A stretch of DNA of 64,000 bases, taken from JAEKNW01 sp963677815. Its GTDB lineage: Bacteria; Cloacimonadota; Cloacimonadia; Cloacimonadales; JAFGVF01. The stretch spans positions 2,294,001-2,358,000 of the forward strand of contig OY782499.1 of NCBI GenBank assembly GCA_963677815.1, in the 5' to 3' direction. The position numbers were made by a program, and so were the translations under genes. Under the pieces are notes generated by a model. That model was not told the DNA's origin. It ran no database searches and saw nothing but the letters and a program-made list of their open reading frames with translations. Below are positions 13,401 to 21,105 of this stretch, piece after piece (the first letter of the stretch is position 1; each line of letters begins with the position of its first letter).

Positions 13401-13675
13401 TTTATCTTATCAATAAGTTTTGCAGCATTATGAGAATTTAAGAAATTATCTTTAGCAGTAAAAATTATATATATAAGCAATAAGGCTGCTGTAACCCTTA
13501 TGGTTAAAGCAGTATAAAACAACTCTAAACTATGTCCTTCAACTAGGTTATACACCACATTGAAAACTTGAAAAAGAGTTATTAAGAGAAAGATTATTTC
13601 GATAGTTAATCTTCCTGCTAAAATCAAGTTAAATCTATTTTTATATTCTTCAATTATTTTTTTAAATTTCTGCAT
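10445..13675 (-). CDS. large membrane-anchored coiled-coil protein (DUF4175-like)
   Basis: A 1076-residue protein. Hydrophobic helices occur at about 20-42, 52-72 and 145-166, followed by a beta-rich domain (about 190-480) and then a very long Glu/Lys/Met/Gln-rich coiled coil (about 485-770). A Met/Gln/Gly-rich segment near 910-960 contains MQDFMKQMQQMGQQQMAMN, and a charged tail follows. The plan resembles DUF4175 proteins of Bacteroidota, whose function is unknown; this match is from memory of architecture. A good promoter (13698-13727) precedes it, making it the first gene of the operon running to purH. It may form an extended periplasmic scaffold for the TPR protein and ABC exporter. Confidence 0.7.
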   Translation of the reverse strand: MQKFKKIIEEYKNRFNLILAGRLTIEIIFLLITLFQVFNVVYNLVEGHSLELFYTALTIRVTAALLLIYIIFTAKDNFLNSHNAAKLIDKINEDNNDTFLSSLELTQAKDYKQNDPFIKKIIERTNAKVEKTKLFYPSLLSKKNIIFYLCLSLGHIILFSFFSSNFPDTWKSFYLNSLPKEERDYTIHLSPGDTTMVTNQDLLIKIKNYDPNLSYQLSLKRQDKWRNLAFDKDSYRFESLDYSFDYYVSNEKFKTKIYRVEVYDKLAVNQIKVIYNYPPYTRLASEQDTLLLGNISAIEGSQIKVLVTTNSNIKQAWMVFKDGQAQQGSLVADNVILWDFKLTANRDYQFKLINSYDDQYLSPFKRITLIPDLKPEIQLTDYPEDGKIAKNQLLPLTIKLSDDYGLQNLHLFYELTSGIEVDSLLFSSINNKIYNYSMILDLSSYKMYPGDQVTFWASIEDNLGKKHRVESEKINLRIPTLQEIFQEIENTENQQKELMTKTLKESDQLQEDFEKKRRELLKKDQLEWKDKEEVKNLISQQEELADNVEQSIEKMQEMIQEATKNEALTQETLAKMEKIKELMEEINTSEMQEMMQKMKDKMSELKSEDFKKALEEMKFSMEDFNEKLEQTLKMLEELKKNQSLEKMLGLTKEMQEMQESLLEESQQNKDGQDLAKQQDDIKDKLDAVKEEMDKLSDMLNSPSDQAIKDELNQMKNDVDMDKMSEQMQNVSQQMQDNKASQTTNSQEQMLSQMKKMSQSMMSMQSMMSSIKSKEAEAAKNKLIKELIYYSKEHRELTLLMDNDPFLIFDDMIIQHDMLDKSLRIFFSIPEVMLSLSPKFMFDLSNTMNAFNSFFTDVSDKKIYTAKNYMKDIQSGFNLMIFSLLNEDGNQQSGGSGGMQDFMKQMQQMGQQQMAMNMLAQQMMQQLGQGKPQISNEMRGQMRQMSADENQLAENLKRMIQTNPQAQKQANGLNRLIEELDDVSKKLRFNKLDQELLKQQENILSRMLEATKSINKKDQSKKRKGEEAGDKLWDAPEDLEERFKELEKNALLEEEYKTYSKEYQKIILEYLKRINRD

Positions 13676-13697
13676 TTTAAGCCTTTTCTTTTTCTAA

Positions 13698-13727
13698 CTA
13701 ATATCACGACTGGTGAAATTATGTCAA
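13698..13727 (-). promoter_or_regulatory. sigma70-type promoter of the coiled-coil/TPR/ABC/purH operon
   Basis: On the minus strand, TTGACA (13722-13727) and TATTAG (13698-13703) are separated by 18 bases, about 23 nt before the start codon of the 1076-residue protein. The -35 is a perfect consensus. Confidence 0.55.
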
Positions 13728-13763
13728 GCACTTAACGTAAACATAGCTATCTTTTATAGTTGA

Positions 13764-14639
13764 TTATCCAATTAAATTTGAAACAAGAAAGAAAGAACCT
13801 AAGGAAATCAATAAAAGTGACCCTAAGATAGTCATTATTCTGGATATTTTTAACATTTTATCTTGCTTTTTGATAGATAAACTAGCAAGTGACTTTACAA
13901 AAAGTGTTAGACTATTTAGTACTATCAAAGTAAAAGCCATTCCTAAAGCCATAGCAAGAACCATGAAGACACCTGTAGAATAAACTCCCATTTTCATCGC
14001 ATATACTGCTATAATTATTGAACCAGGACAAGGCACAAAACCAATCATGATTGCTGTAATAAATAAGTTCTTACCCTCATGACTATGCTCTTTTACTCCC
14101 TTATTCAAAATCCCCTTAATAAGGATATAGAAGCCCAAAAGAATAATTATTCCGAAAGAAATATTCTGAGCTATTATGGAAAATCGAGTTGAATCTTTAA
14201 AAAGACTCATAGAAAGTAGTTTTAGGATAGCCACCAAAGTTAATCCTGATAATGAATGAAGAAAAGCAAACAAGAGTGACGAAGTTATTATTGATGTATA
14301 TTTTACTCTTGAACCAATTACTTGACTTACCAAAAATACTTTGCCATGGCCAGGACCTAATGAGTGAATAACCCCATAAAGAAAGGCTATTCCTAAAGCA
14401 ATAAGTAAAACTCTTCCACTTCTATTAGCTTTATATTCCCTCATAGTCTTGGAAATATTTCTCCTAATTTCTCTTTGTTGTTCTGTATTCTTTTCCAAAA
14501 AAGACTGCTGGCTAGCTTGCTTTGCTTCCTTTTTTATACTATTTTCAGCAGGTCCAGTGGTTCTAGATCTGTTAAACTGCCCACCCAAACTAAGAGTAAT
14601 CATTATAAACAGAATAATAAATAAAGGTCTTAATTTCAT
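13764..14639 (-). CDS. NicO/RcnA-type nickel/cobalt exporter
   Basis: A 291-residue membrane protein with a signal-like N-terminus, a charged periplasmic stretch (about 20-70) and six or more transmembrane helices. HSLGPGHGK near residue 95 and GFVPCPGSIII near residue 200 are hallmark motifs of the NicO (RcnA-like) family, which moves Ni2+ or Co2+ across the inner membrane. A His-Glu-His segment (KEHSHEGK, about 183-190) in a loop could bind metal. The ATG directly follows the TAA of the DUF1007 gene, a pairing common for these transporters. Export is inferred from the RcnA-like motif; the metal is unproven. Confidence 0.85.
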   Translation of the reverse strand: MKLRPLFIILFIMITLSLGGQFNRSRTTGPAENSIKKEAKQASQQSFLEKNTEQQREIRRNISKTMREYKANRSGRVLLIALGIAFLYGVIHSLGPGHGKVFLVSQVIGSRVKYTSIITSSLLFAFLHSLSGLTLVAILKLLSMSLFKDSTRFSIIAQNISFGIIILLGFYILIKGILNKGVKEHSHEGKNLFITAIMIGFVPCPGSIIIAVYAMKMGVYSTGVFMVLAMALGMAFTLIVLNSLTLFVKSLASLSIKKQDKMLKISRIMTILGSLLLISLGSFFLVSNLIG

Positions 14640-15239
14640 TTAATCAACCTTCTTAAGAGTAACCTTAACTTCTAAAGGACTCAACTGTCCAAAATAATAG
14701 GATTTATCTTCATTTTCATATACATCAATTGTCTTTTCGATGCCATCACCAGTGATTACTTCTAGTCCAGAAGCTGTATTTACATAAAACTTGGTATAAA
14801 ATTCTCTATCATATACATTAAGCTTTATCTCTTGCTCTTGGTCACTCATAGTAACAGGAAGTTTAATGTCAAATTTGTAATATACATAAATATCCTGACT
14901 TCCAACAGAGAAATTATGAACTTCTTTAATGAAAAACTTTTCCTCATTAACTTCTAAATCTGTATAGAAATTCACCTCTTCTAAACCAGGAATAACAGTT
15001 TCTTTTAACTCTGCTAACTCTTGGTCATTGATTTCTGAGTCGCCATCTAAATCAAAATCTTCCAAAATTATCATACTTGTTAAATCATCAAACATCCAGC
15101 GTTGACTGATAACTAGAGTATCACAGCAAGTAGCATCAATATCTAAGTCAACTCCTGCAAATAAATGCGGATGAGCATTAGCTAGTCCTAAGCTAATTAG
15201 AAATATAATTATTATTATTGTTGGTTTTATTTTCTTCAT
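14640..15239 (-). CDS. DUF1007 family periplasmic protein
   Basis: A 199-residue protein with a signal peptide ending near ANAHPH. The HPH start of the mature form and the overall pattern are typical of DUF1007, which is nearly always encoded beside NicO-type metal transporters. Near residue 62 it has an EF-hand-like loop (DLDGDSEINDQE), seen in many family members. It probably serves as the periplasmic partner of the downstream exporter. A candidate promoter, TTGACC (15279-15284) with TATTTT (15257-15262) and a 16-base spacer, lies upstream, and AGAGGT precedes the ATG. Confidence 0.85.
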   Translation of the reverse strand: MKKIKPTIIIIIFLISLGLANAHPHLFAGVDLDIDATCCDTLVISQRWMFDDLTSMIILEDFDLDGDSEINDQELAELKETVIPGLEEVNFYTDLEVNEEKFFIKEVHNFSVGSQDIYVYYKFDIKLPVTMSDQEQEIKLNVYDREFYTKFYVNTASGLEVITGDGIEKTIDVYENEDKSYYFGQLSPLEVKVTLKKVD

Positions 15240-15312
15240 AGATACCTCTTTTAGGTAAAATATTATAGTTGGATATTAGGTCAAGTTTTTGTTTAGAAAA
15301 AACCTATGGACT

Positions 15313-15534
15313 TATGGACTGATGGCATCCTGCCATCAGAATAATGTGGACGCAGAGATGCATCCACTCCATACTCATCCTGCCATCAGAAAGATGTGGA
15401 TGCAGGGATACTTATGGACTTATGGACTGAGACCATCCTTGGTCTCAGAATAATGTGGATGCAAGGATGCATCCACTCCATACCTATCCTGCCATCAGAA
15501 AGATGTGGATGCAGGGATGCATCCACTCCACACT
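15313..15534 (+). repeat. REP-like Y-shaped repeat array, left of the RAYT gene
   Basis: Two full units (15313-15373, 61 nt; 15421-15482, 62 nt) and two partial units. A full unit has outer arms TATGGA/TCCATA, a first hairpin CTGATGGCA/TGCCATCAG with loop TCC, a six-base linker, and a second hairpin GTGGATGCA/TGCATCCAC with a four-base loop. The second full unit replaces the first stem by CTGAGACCA/TGGTCTCAG yet keeps nine pairs. The partial units (15374-15412 and 15483-15534) lack the 5' arm of hairpin 1. The array fills almost all of the gap between the DUF1007 gene and the transposase gene. Confidence 0.9.
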
Positions 15535-15548
15535 ATACTTCACCTATC

Positions 15549-16100
15549 TCACTTCTTCACTCCATTTTGTCTAATATAATCAACCGTATATTCAAAATGT
15601 TTTTCACTTCTAATGTAACGATCAAAATAGTCTTTCATCCAAAAATCTCCTTTCCGAGCTAGTAGTTTATTTGCCATAGTTGCTGTATAGGATTTCCAAC
15701 TATGTACAATTTTTGGCAAACTATACCCAACATAGGGCTTTATAAGTACATGTACATGATTCGGCATAATAATCCATTCAATTAAATCATATCTTTCCTT
15801 ATCAAAATATTTCAAAGCGCCTTCAACAATTTGACTAACCTTCTGGTTTTTAAGATAACATTCACCATACCCATTATCCTCGTAATCAAGAATTTTCCTC
15901 TGTAGTAAAATATATTCTTTGCTATCCTTATCAACATCTCCATGTAATCCGAGCTTATCAGACCATCTGTCTATTTGCTGTTTAGGTACAGAATCATGAG
16001 TCCTGAAGGTAATAAACTGATAAACTTCATCATTATCATAGTGAGGTAATTTACCACTTTTGTAGTAGCCTTTAATTTCATCCTCAAAAAACCAAACCAT
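15549..16100 (-). CDS. REP-associated tyrosine transposase (RAYT, Y1/HUH family)
   Basis: A 183-residue Y1_Tnp (IS200-like HUH) protein. The HUH motif is visible as IIMPNHVHVLIKP at about residues 107-119, and the presumed catalytic tyrosine lies in the C-terminal helix region YTVDYIRQNGVKK. An upstream ATG at 16145 is open, but MVWFFEDEIKG at 16100 is preded by GGAGG five bases before ATG, so I take 16100 as the start. RAYTs nick single-stranded DNA at hairpins and are single-copy genes flanked by the REP palindromes they are thought to spread. Exactly that setting is seen here, with arrays on both sides. The C-terminus is short but not obviously broken. Confidence 0.88.
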   Translation of the reverse strand: MVWFFEDEIKGYYKSGKLPHYDNDEVYQFITFRTHDSVPKQQIDRWSDKLGLHGDVDKDSKEYILLQRKILDYEDNGYGECYLKNQKVSQIVEGALKYFDKERYDLIEWIIMPNHVHVLIKPYVGYSLPKIVHSWKSYTATMANKLLARKGDFWMKDYFDRYIRSEKHFEYTVDYIRQNGVKK

Positions 16101-16156
16101 TTTTCCTCCTAATGTTAAGTAATTTTTTCGTATATCTGTGAACACAGAAATTTGCT

Positions 16157-16499
<343 letters not shown>

Positions 16500-16522
16500 C
16501 AAAATTTCTTCACTCTTTGCTT

Positions 16523-16550
16523 GGGTGGGCTTTTTTATTTCGCCCACCCT
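16523..16550. terminator. hairpin beyond the PEGA/FGE gene, possible terminator
   Basis: An 8-bp inverted repeat GGGTGGGC/GCCCACCC around an AT-rich loop, about 45 nt past the stop codon at 16594. On the minus strand the 3' side is not T-rich, so a terminator function is uncertain. Confidence 0.35.
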
Positions 16551-16593
16551 CGCATTTCTTTCAGAAATTTCTTTGTTGTTTATAGCTCAAAAG

Positions 16594-18549
16594 CTAATTT
16601 GAACTACGAGCAAGGCGGAAGCCTATACCGGAGTTGCTGCTATACGTCGGGTTGCTGCTGATACGAAAAGCCACCCGGCAATAAGCAGCACTGTAGATCC
16701 AGCTACCACCCCGTTTCACACGGTTAGAACCCGAATTAGGACCCAGAGGATCAGTTTGAGCAGAGGATGAATAATCGCCATACCAATCCCAGCACCATTC
16801 CCAAACATTACCAGACATATCATAGATACCTAATTCATTAGGTTTCTTACCACCCACAGCTTTAGTAGATTTATTATTATTTCCTTCATATTCAGCAACT
16901 TCATCTATATTGTTACTGCCACTGTAGGTATAACCTTTAGACTTGTTTCCACCTCGTGCAGCAAATTCCCATTCGGCTTCGGTAGGAAGTCGGTAGCCGT
17001 TTTTACTAAAATCACATTTTATATTTTTTCCAGAACCTGAATAAACAGGTTCTAAGCCATCTTTAAGTGATTTCTTATTACAAAAATCTACTGCATCATA
17101 CCAGCTTACTTTTTCTACCGGATTATTGTTTCCTTTAAAATGTGAAGGATCATTTTCCATAATTTCTTGCCATTCAGCTTGAGTTACTTCGTATTTACTG
17201 ATAAAGAAATCAGATAAAGTTACACTATGAACAGGTTTCTCATCACTATCTCCAGATTTTGAGCCCATTTGAAAAGTGCCACCTTGGACATAAACAAAGC
17301 CATCAGGCACATCAGAGCCTTCTTCCAAAGAAAACTGTTTCTGGACAGTATTATCAGCTGTCAGCTTAATTGTCTCTTTATGAGTTTTGTAGCCATCATT
17401 AGAAATGATTAGTTCATAGTTACCCACAGGTATATCAGTAAAACTTTTTCTTCCAATGGCAGTATAATGTTCACCAGCATCTCCCATAAGTTCTATTGAG
17501 GCAGTAGTCGGAATTGTTACCACACTAATATTTCCTCTCTCAATTTCAGGAAAAAGATCAAGAGTAAGAGTCTCTTTTTGTTTCAAAGTTACTAGACGTT
17601 TTATGCTTTTAGCTTTAGCTTGGGAAATCTCAATTTCAACCACTGATGCAGGCATTTTCATATCTTTAACAAGCTTATATTCATTTCCATTTAGACTTAT
17701 TCTAGCTTGTGGAGAAGTATTAATTGTTAAGCTTGCCCTAAGATCTTTCAAATTATAACTTTTACTAACCTCTGGCTCTATGACATTTATTATATCTTCT
17801 ATAGTTTCGAAACTTTCCTTCTCTATCCTAATTGGATAAGTACCTTCATTAAAGAAAGAAGATTTTGGAGTTATACCAAAAAGAACATTATCAATATAGA
17901 CTCTTGCCCCTTCAGGCTGACTATTTATCGTTACTGCCACAGGGAGAGAAGCTTGCAGATTAATCTCTAATCTATTATTTTCAGGTGAGAGTTGATGAGT
18001 AATTTTTTGATTTTTATAACCAGATTTTCTTAATTCAATCTCATTAGCCCCTAGCGGTAGTTCTATAGTAAAAATCTTATTTTCTGTTTTACCAACTAAC
18101 TTGTCATCCACATAAACAGAAGAATTATCTTGATTAGAAGTGATAACTAAAGTTGTTGAATCTGCTTGTTTATTTTTTTCATCAAGAGTCATTTTATATA
18201 CCTTCCCACTTACTAGAGGATATGGGAAGTCGTAACGGTGGTCAGCAAAACCATCTTTAGCAAGGATAATATACTTGGCTCTTTCTTTAAGTACCACCCA
18301 GTAAGAACCACCTTTATTAATCTGGGATATTTTGCTATTCATGTTTTTAAAGAATACATCTTTCAAGCCACAGTTAATAATTACCAAGGCTCCTAATTTA
18401 TTTCGATTATCTAGTTTTAAATTGTTATCAAGATCATACAAGCCCATGTGTAAAGGCTCTTCTTCTAAATCCGATACTATTTCAAACTGAGCTCCTAGAA
18501 GAAGTGTCGTCTGAATAACCAATAAGAAAAATACTACAAACTGTTTCAT
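16594..18549 (-). CDS. exported PEGA-repeat protein with FGE/SUMF1-like domain
   Basis: A 651-residue protein with a signal peptide (MKQFVVFFLLVIQTTLLLGA). PEGA-like beta repeats occur at about 130-200 and 205-270 (SSVYVDDKLVGKT; GARVYIDNVLFGI), with further related segments to about 410. The C-terminal 230 residues form a formylglycine-generating-enzyme-like domain (GGTFQMGS, YRLPTEAEWEFAARGG, GNVWEWCWDWYG, RVKRGGSWIYSAAYCRVAFR, GIGFRLAR). True FGEs need two cysteines in the RGGS-C-xxxx-C stretch; here the first is replaced by tyrosine, so sulfatase activation is unlikely and a binding or other role is more probable. The gene is divergent from the LPP20-like gene. A candidate promoter has TTGACT at 18608-18613 with an 18-base spacer. 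Confidence 0.88.
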   Translation of the reverse strand: MKQFVVFFLLVIQTTLLLGAQFEIVSDLEEEPLHMGLYDLDNNLKLDNRNKLGALVIINCGLKDVFFKNMNSKISQINKGGSYWVVLKERAKYIILAKDGFADHRYDFPYPLVSGKVYKMTLDEKNKQADSTTLVITSNQDNSSVYVDDKLVGKTENKIFTIELPLGANEIELRKSGYKNQKITHQLSPENNRLEINLQASLPVAVTINSQPEGARVYIDNVLFGITPKSSFFNEGTYPIRIEKESFETIEDIINVIEPEVSKSYNLKDLRASLTINTSPQARISLNGNEYKLVKDMKMPASVVEIEISQAKAKSIKRLVTLKQKETLTLDLFPEIERGNISVVTIPTTASIELMGDAGEHYTAIGRKSFTDIPVGNYELIISNDGYKTHKETIKLTADNTVQKQFSLEEGSDVPDGFVYVQGGTFQMGSKSGDSDEKPVHSVTLSDFFISKYEVTQAEWQEIMENDPSHFKGNNNPVEKVSWYDAVDFCNKKSLKDGLEPVYSGSGKNIKCDFSKNGYRLPTEAEWEFAARGGNKSKGYTYSGSNNIDEVAEYEGNNNKSTKAVGGKKPNELGIYDMSGNVWEWCWDWYGDYSSSAQTDPLGPNSGSNRVKRGGSWIYSAAYCRVAFRISSNPTYSSNSGIGFRLARSSN

Positions 18550-18656
18550 TTATTCCTCGTTTTAACTTAATAGTAAATTTTATTCATTATTTTCTTCTTG
18601 TTTATGTAGTCAAGAATTTAATTTGTTTGAACCTTAAAAAATCTTGATAGTAGTCT

Positions 18657-18730
18657 CCTTTCAGCTCAATAACCGGGAATTAGGATGACGACATCCGCAT
18701 CTTCTTCTGTTGGACGGTTGTAGTAGGGAT
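18657..18730. repeat. unassigned GC-richer segment preceding a REP-like unit
   Basis: A short stretch beginning CCTTTCAGCTC (about 18658-18668), then a GGATG/CATCC hairpin and GGACGGTTG, leading into REP-like units. The segment at 25469-25590 also starts CCTTTCAGCTC, contains GGACGGTGG and leads into a unit, so the two may be relics of one larger repeat. Confidence 0.35.
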
Positions 18731-18741
18731 ACTTTTGGACT

Positions 18742-18851
18742 TATGGATTGATGGCATCCTGCCATCCGAAAGATGTGGAAGCAGAGATGCTTATGGACTT
18801 ATGGCATCCTGCCATCAGAAAGATGTGGATGCAGGATGCCTCCACTCCATA
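18742..18851 (+). repeat. REP-like Y-shaped repeats upstream of the LPP20-like gene
   Basis: A truncated unit (from 18742) joined to a near-full unit (18792-18851, 60 nt) with the same two hairpins, followed by two CCATAC-type hexamers. It sits in the divergent intergenic region between the PEGA/FGE and LPP20-like genes. The rest of that 409-nt gap holds the segment at 18657-18730 and AT-rich promoter sequence on both sides. Confidence 0.85.
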
Positions 18852-18958
18852 CCCATACCCATCTCGAAAAACCTCTACAATCCAACAAAAAACTTGACTA
18901 ATTATCAATATCATTAATTATTAATTATAAATAATAAACATAATTCTAAGGAGGATTA

Positions 18959-20767
18959 ATGAGAAGCTGGTTATTTTTATTTTTCTTTTTAATCTTATTA
19001 AATCTCAATGCATCTAATATAGATAAGCAACTTAAAGAAATACAAAAGAACAATCCTAATTTAATAATAGGTAAAGCTAGTGCAGATACAGCTCAAGAAG
19101 CAGATAAACTCGCTTTACAAGATCTAACCTCCCAGATAATAGTTAAAGTTGAAAGCAGTTTTGAAGATTCAGCTATTGAGAATGGTCAATCTGTGAATGA
19201 ATATTGTAAAAGAATTGTAAAAACATACTCTAATGTTGACTTATTTAGTGCTAAAAAGCTTGAAGAACAAGTAGGTAATTCTTTTAAAGTCTATCGATAC
19301 ATAACAGAGAAAGATAAAGATAACCTATTTGCTCAAAGAAAGACCCAAATAATCAATTTCCTAATTGAGGGTGAAATAGCCTTAGCTAATTATAATATTG
19401 CAGATTTTCTCAGAAATTATTATTGGGCTTTAATGCTCTTAAAATCCCATCCTCAAGAAAAGACAATGACCTATTATTTTGGAACAAGTGAAAGATTAAT
19501 CCATATAGCTGTACCTTCTGAAATGGAAAGGGTTTTAAAAGATATTAATATTGAACTAATTAACATAATTTCAGAGAAGGATGCTAATTTTTCTGAACTG
19601 GTTGTTGAAGCTAAATATAAGAATAAAACAGTAAATGGACTCCTAGTTTCTTACCATGATGGCATGTCCTGGACTCCAGCTTCAAAATGGACAAATGGTC
19701 TTGAGTATCTCAATATCAGTAAGTTGGCTCTTGAAAAACAGAAAGAGATTCTATTTAAGATTGATTATACCTATGCGAACCATTCTTTTGCAGGTCCTAT
19801 AGACTTATCAATTGAAAATTTCCCTCCTATAAATCTCTTATATGCAGATAAGAAAGTGAAGCTATCAAACAAATCACTTAAAAATAATAAAGTAAAAGAA
19901 GATTTATTCTCTTTTGATAAGACTATTGAAGAAGACAATAAAATGCTTATTAGAGATGTTATTACTGCCATAAATCAGAAGGATTTAGTTAGTGTGAGAA
20001 AGCACTTTACTAATCAAGGCTTCAAAGAGTTTAATGCTCTTTTAGGCTATGGTAATGCTGTTATCATTCCCAGAAAAAGCCTTCTAAAACAAATCCAAGT
20101 CGCTGATAATAAAATCATTAGGTCTCTTCCTATGAAGTTCAAATTTCCTACTAGCCAGGAAGAGTTTTCTGAAAGAGTTAATTTCATTTTAGATAATGAT
20201 AACAAGATTAGTGGGATTTCTTTTGCTCTTTCTCAGAAAGCCTGTAAAGATATTATTGATAAAGATTTTGCCAGTGATAAAGAGAAAGCAATTATTATTA
20301 ACTTCATGGAACAGTACAAAACAGCTTACTGTCTAAAAGATCTAGATTTTATTAAAAATGTATTTTCCAATGATGCACTCATTATCATTGGAAGAGTAGT
20401 CAAGAGCCAACCAGACCAGGTTAATGACATGTTGTATGGTCAATTAAATAAGGCTACAGTCGAGTATGTAAAACTAAATAAAAAGCAATATGTTGAAAGA
20501 TTATCTAATCAGTTTAATAATAAAGAGTTCATCAATATCCATTTTACCGAAAATATCGTTGATAAAGTAATGCATGATAACAAAAGGATTTTTGGAATAC
20601 AAATAGCTCAATACTATTATTCTTCAAATTATGCTGACCAGGGCTATCTCTTTTTAATGTTCGACTTGAATGATCTTGAACACCCCAAAATAATGGTTCG
20701 CTCCTGGCAACCACAGAAGAACGAAGATGGGTCAATAATCGGTTTAGAAGATTTTTCTTGGGAATAA
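18959..20767 (+). CDS. exported LPP20-like protein of unknown function
   Basis: A 602-residue protein with an N-terminal signal peptide ending near LNLNAS. Residues about 35-110 (GKASADTAQEADKLALQDLTSQI) match the pattern of the LPP20/FlgT-type N-terminal domain found in envelope proteins. The remainder has two weakly similar alpha+beta segments (about 320-440 and 455-600; compare VITAINQKDLVSVRKHFTNQG with FMEQYKTAYCLKDLDFIKNVF), which look like NTF2-like folds. A strong AAGGAGG lies before the ATG, and TTGACT at 18894-18899 may be its -35. It is divergent from the PEGA/FGE gene and may share its role. No catalytic motif was recognised. Confidence 0.7.
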   Translation: MRSWLFLFFFLILLNLNASNIDKQLKEIQKNNPNLIIGKASADTAQEADKLALQDLTSQIIVKVESSFEDSAIENGQSVNEYCKRIVKTYSNVDLFSAKKLEEQVGNSFKVYRYITEKDKDNLFAQRKTQIINFLIEGEIALANYNIADFLRNYYWALMLLKSHPQEKTMTYYFGTSERLIHIAVPSEMERVLKDINIELINIISEKDANFSELVVEAKYKNKTVNGLLVSYHDGMSWTPASKWTNGLEYLNISKLALEKQKEILFKIDYTYANHSFAGPIDLSIENFPPINLLYADKKVKLSNKSLKNNKVKEDLFSFDKTIEEDNKMLIRDVITAINQKDLVSVRKHFTNQGFKEFNALLGYGNAVIIPRKSLLKQIQVADNKIIRSLPMKFKFPTSQEEFSERVNFILDNDNKISGISFALSQKACKDIIDKDFASDKEKAIIINFMEQYKTAYCLKDLDFIKNVFSNDALIIIGRVVKSQPDQVNDMLYGQLNKATVEYVKLNKKQYVERLSNQFNNKEFINIHFTENIVDKVMHDNKRIFGIQIAQYYYSSNYADQGYLFLMFDLNDLEHPKIMVRSWQPQKNEDGSIIGLEDFSWE

Positions 20768-20818
20768 AACTTCATTATTTCCAGCACTTTCCGACTTATC
20801 TTTCTACCCTGACATTAA

Positions 20819-20876
20819 CTTGATTGTTACTCTCTCAATAATTTATTGGAAATCTATTGAGTGAGTAACAATCAAG
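20819..20876. repeat. 58-nt inverted repeat, copy 1
   Basis: Arms of 22 nt pair at 21 positions around a 14-base loop containing ATTGGA; the ends read CTTGATTGTTACTC and GAGTAACAATCAAG. A second copy of identical length is at 43909-43966. It lies just after the LPP20-like gene and may also act as a terminator, although no T-tract follows. Confidence 0.8.
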
Positions 20877-20883
20877 ATAGCTT

Positions 20884-21091
20884 ATGGACTTATGGACTGA
20901 TGGACTGATGGACTTATGGACTTATGGACTGATGGCATCCTGCCATCAGAATAATGTGGATGCAAGGATGCATCCACTCCATACCCATCTTGGTCTCAGA
21001 ATCTTGTGGATGCAGGGATGCTTATGGACTTATGGACTGATGGCATCCTGCCATCAGAAAGATGTGGATGCAGGGATGCATCCACTCCATA
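20884..21091 (+). repeat. REP-like Y-shaped repeat array between LPP20-like gene and trmFO
   Basis: Full 61-nt units at 20923-20983 and 21031-21091, separated by a partial unit (20984-21021) that has the 3' half of the alternative stem TGGTCTCAG. The left edge consists of four or five tandem 8-mers (TGGACTTA or TGGACTGA, 20884-20930), apparently slippage copies of the unit start. Together with the 58-nt inverted repeat it fills the 338-nt intergenic gap. Confidence 0.88.
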
Positions 21092-21105
21092 CATCAAAAC
21101 AAAAC

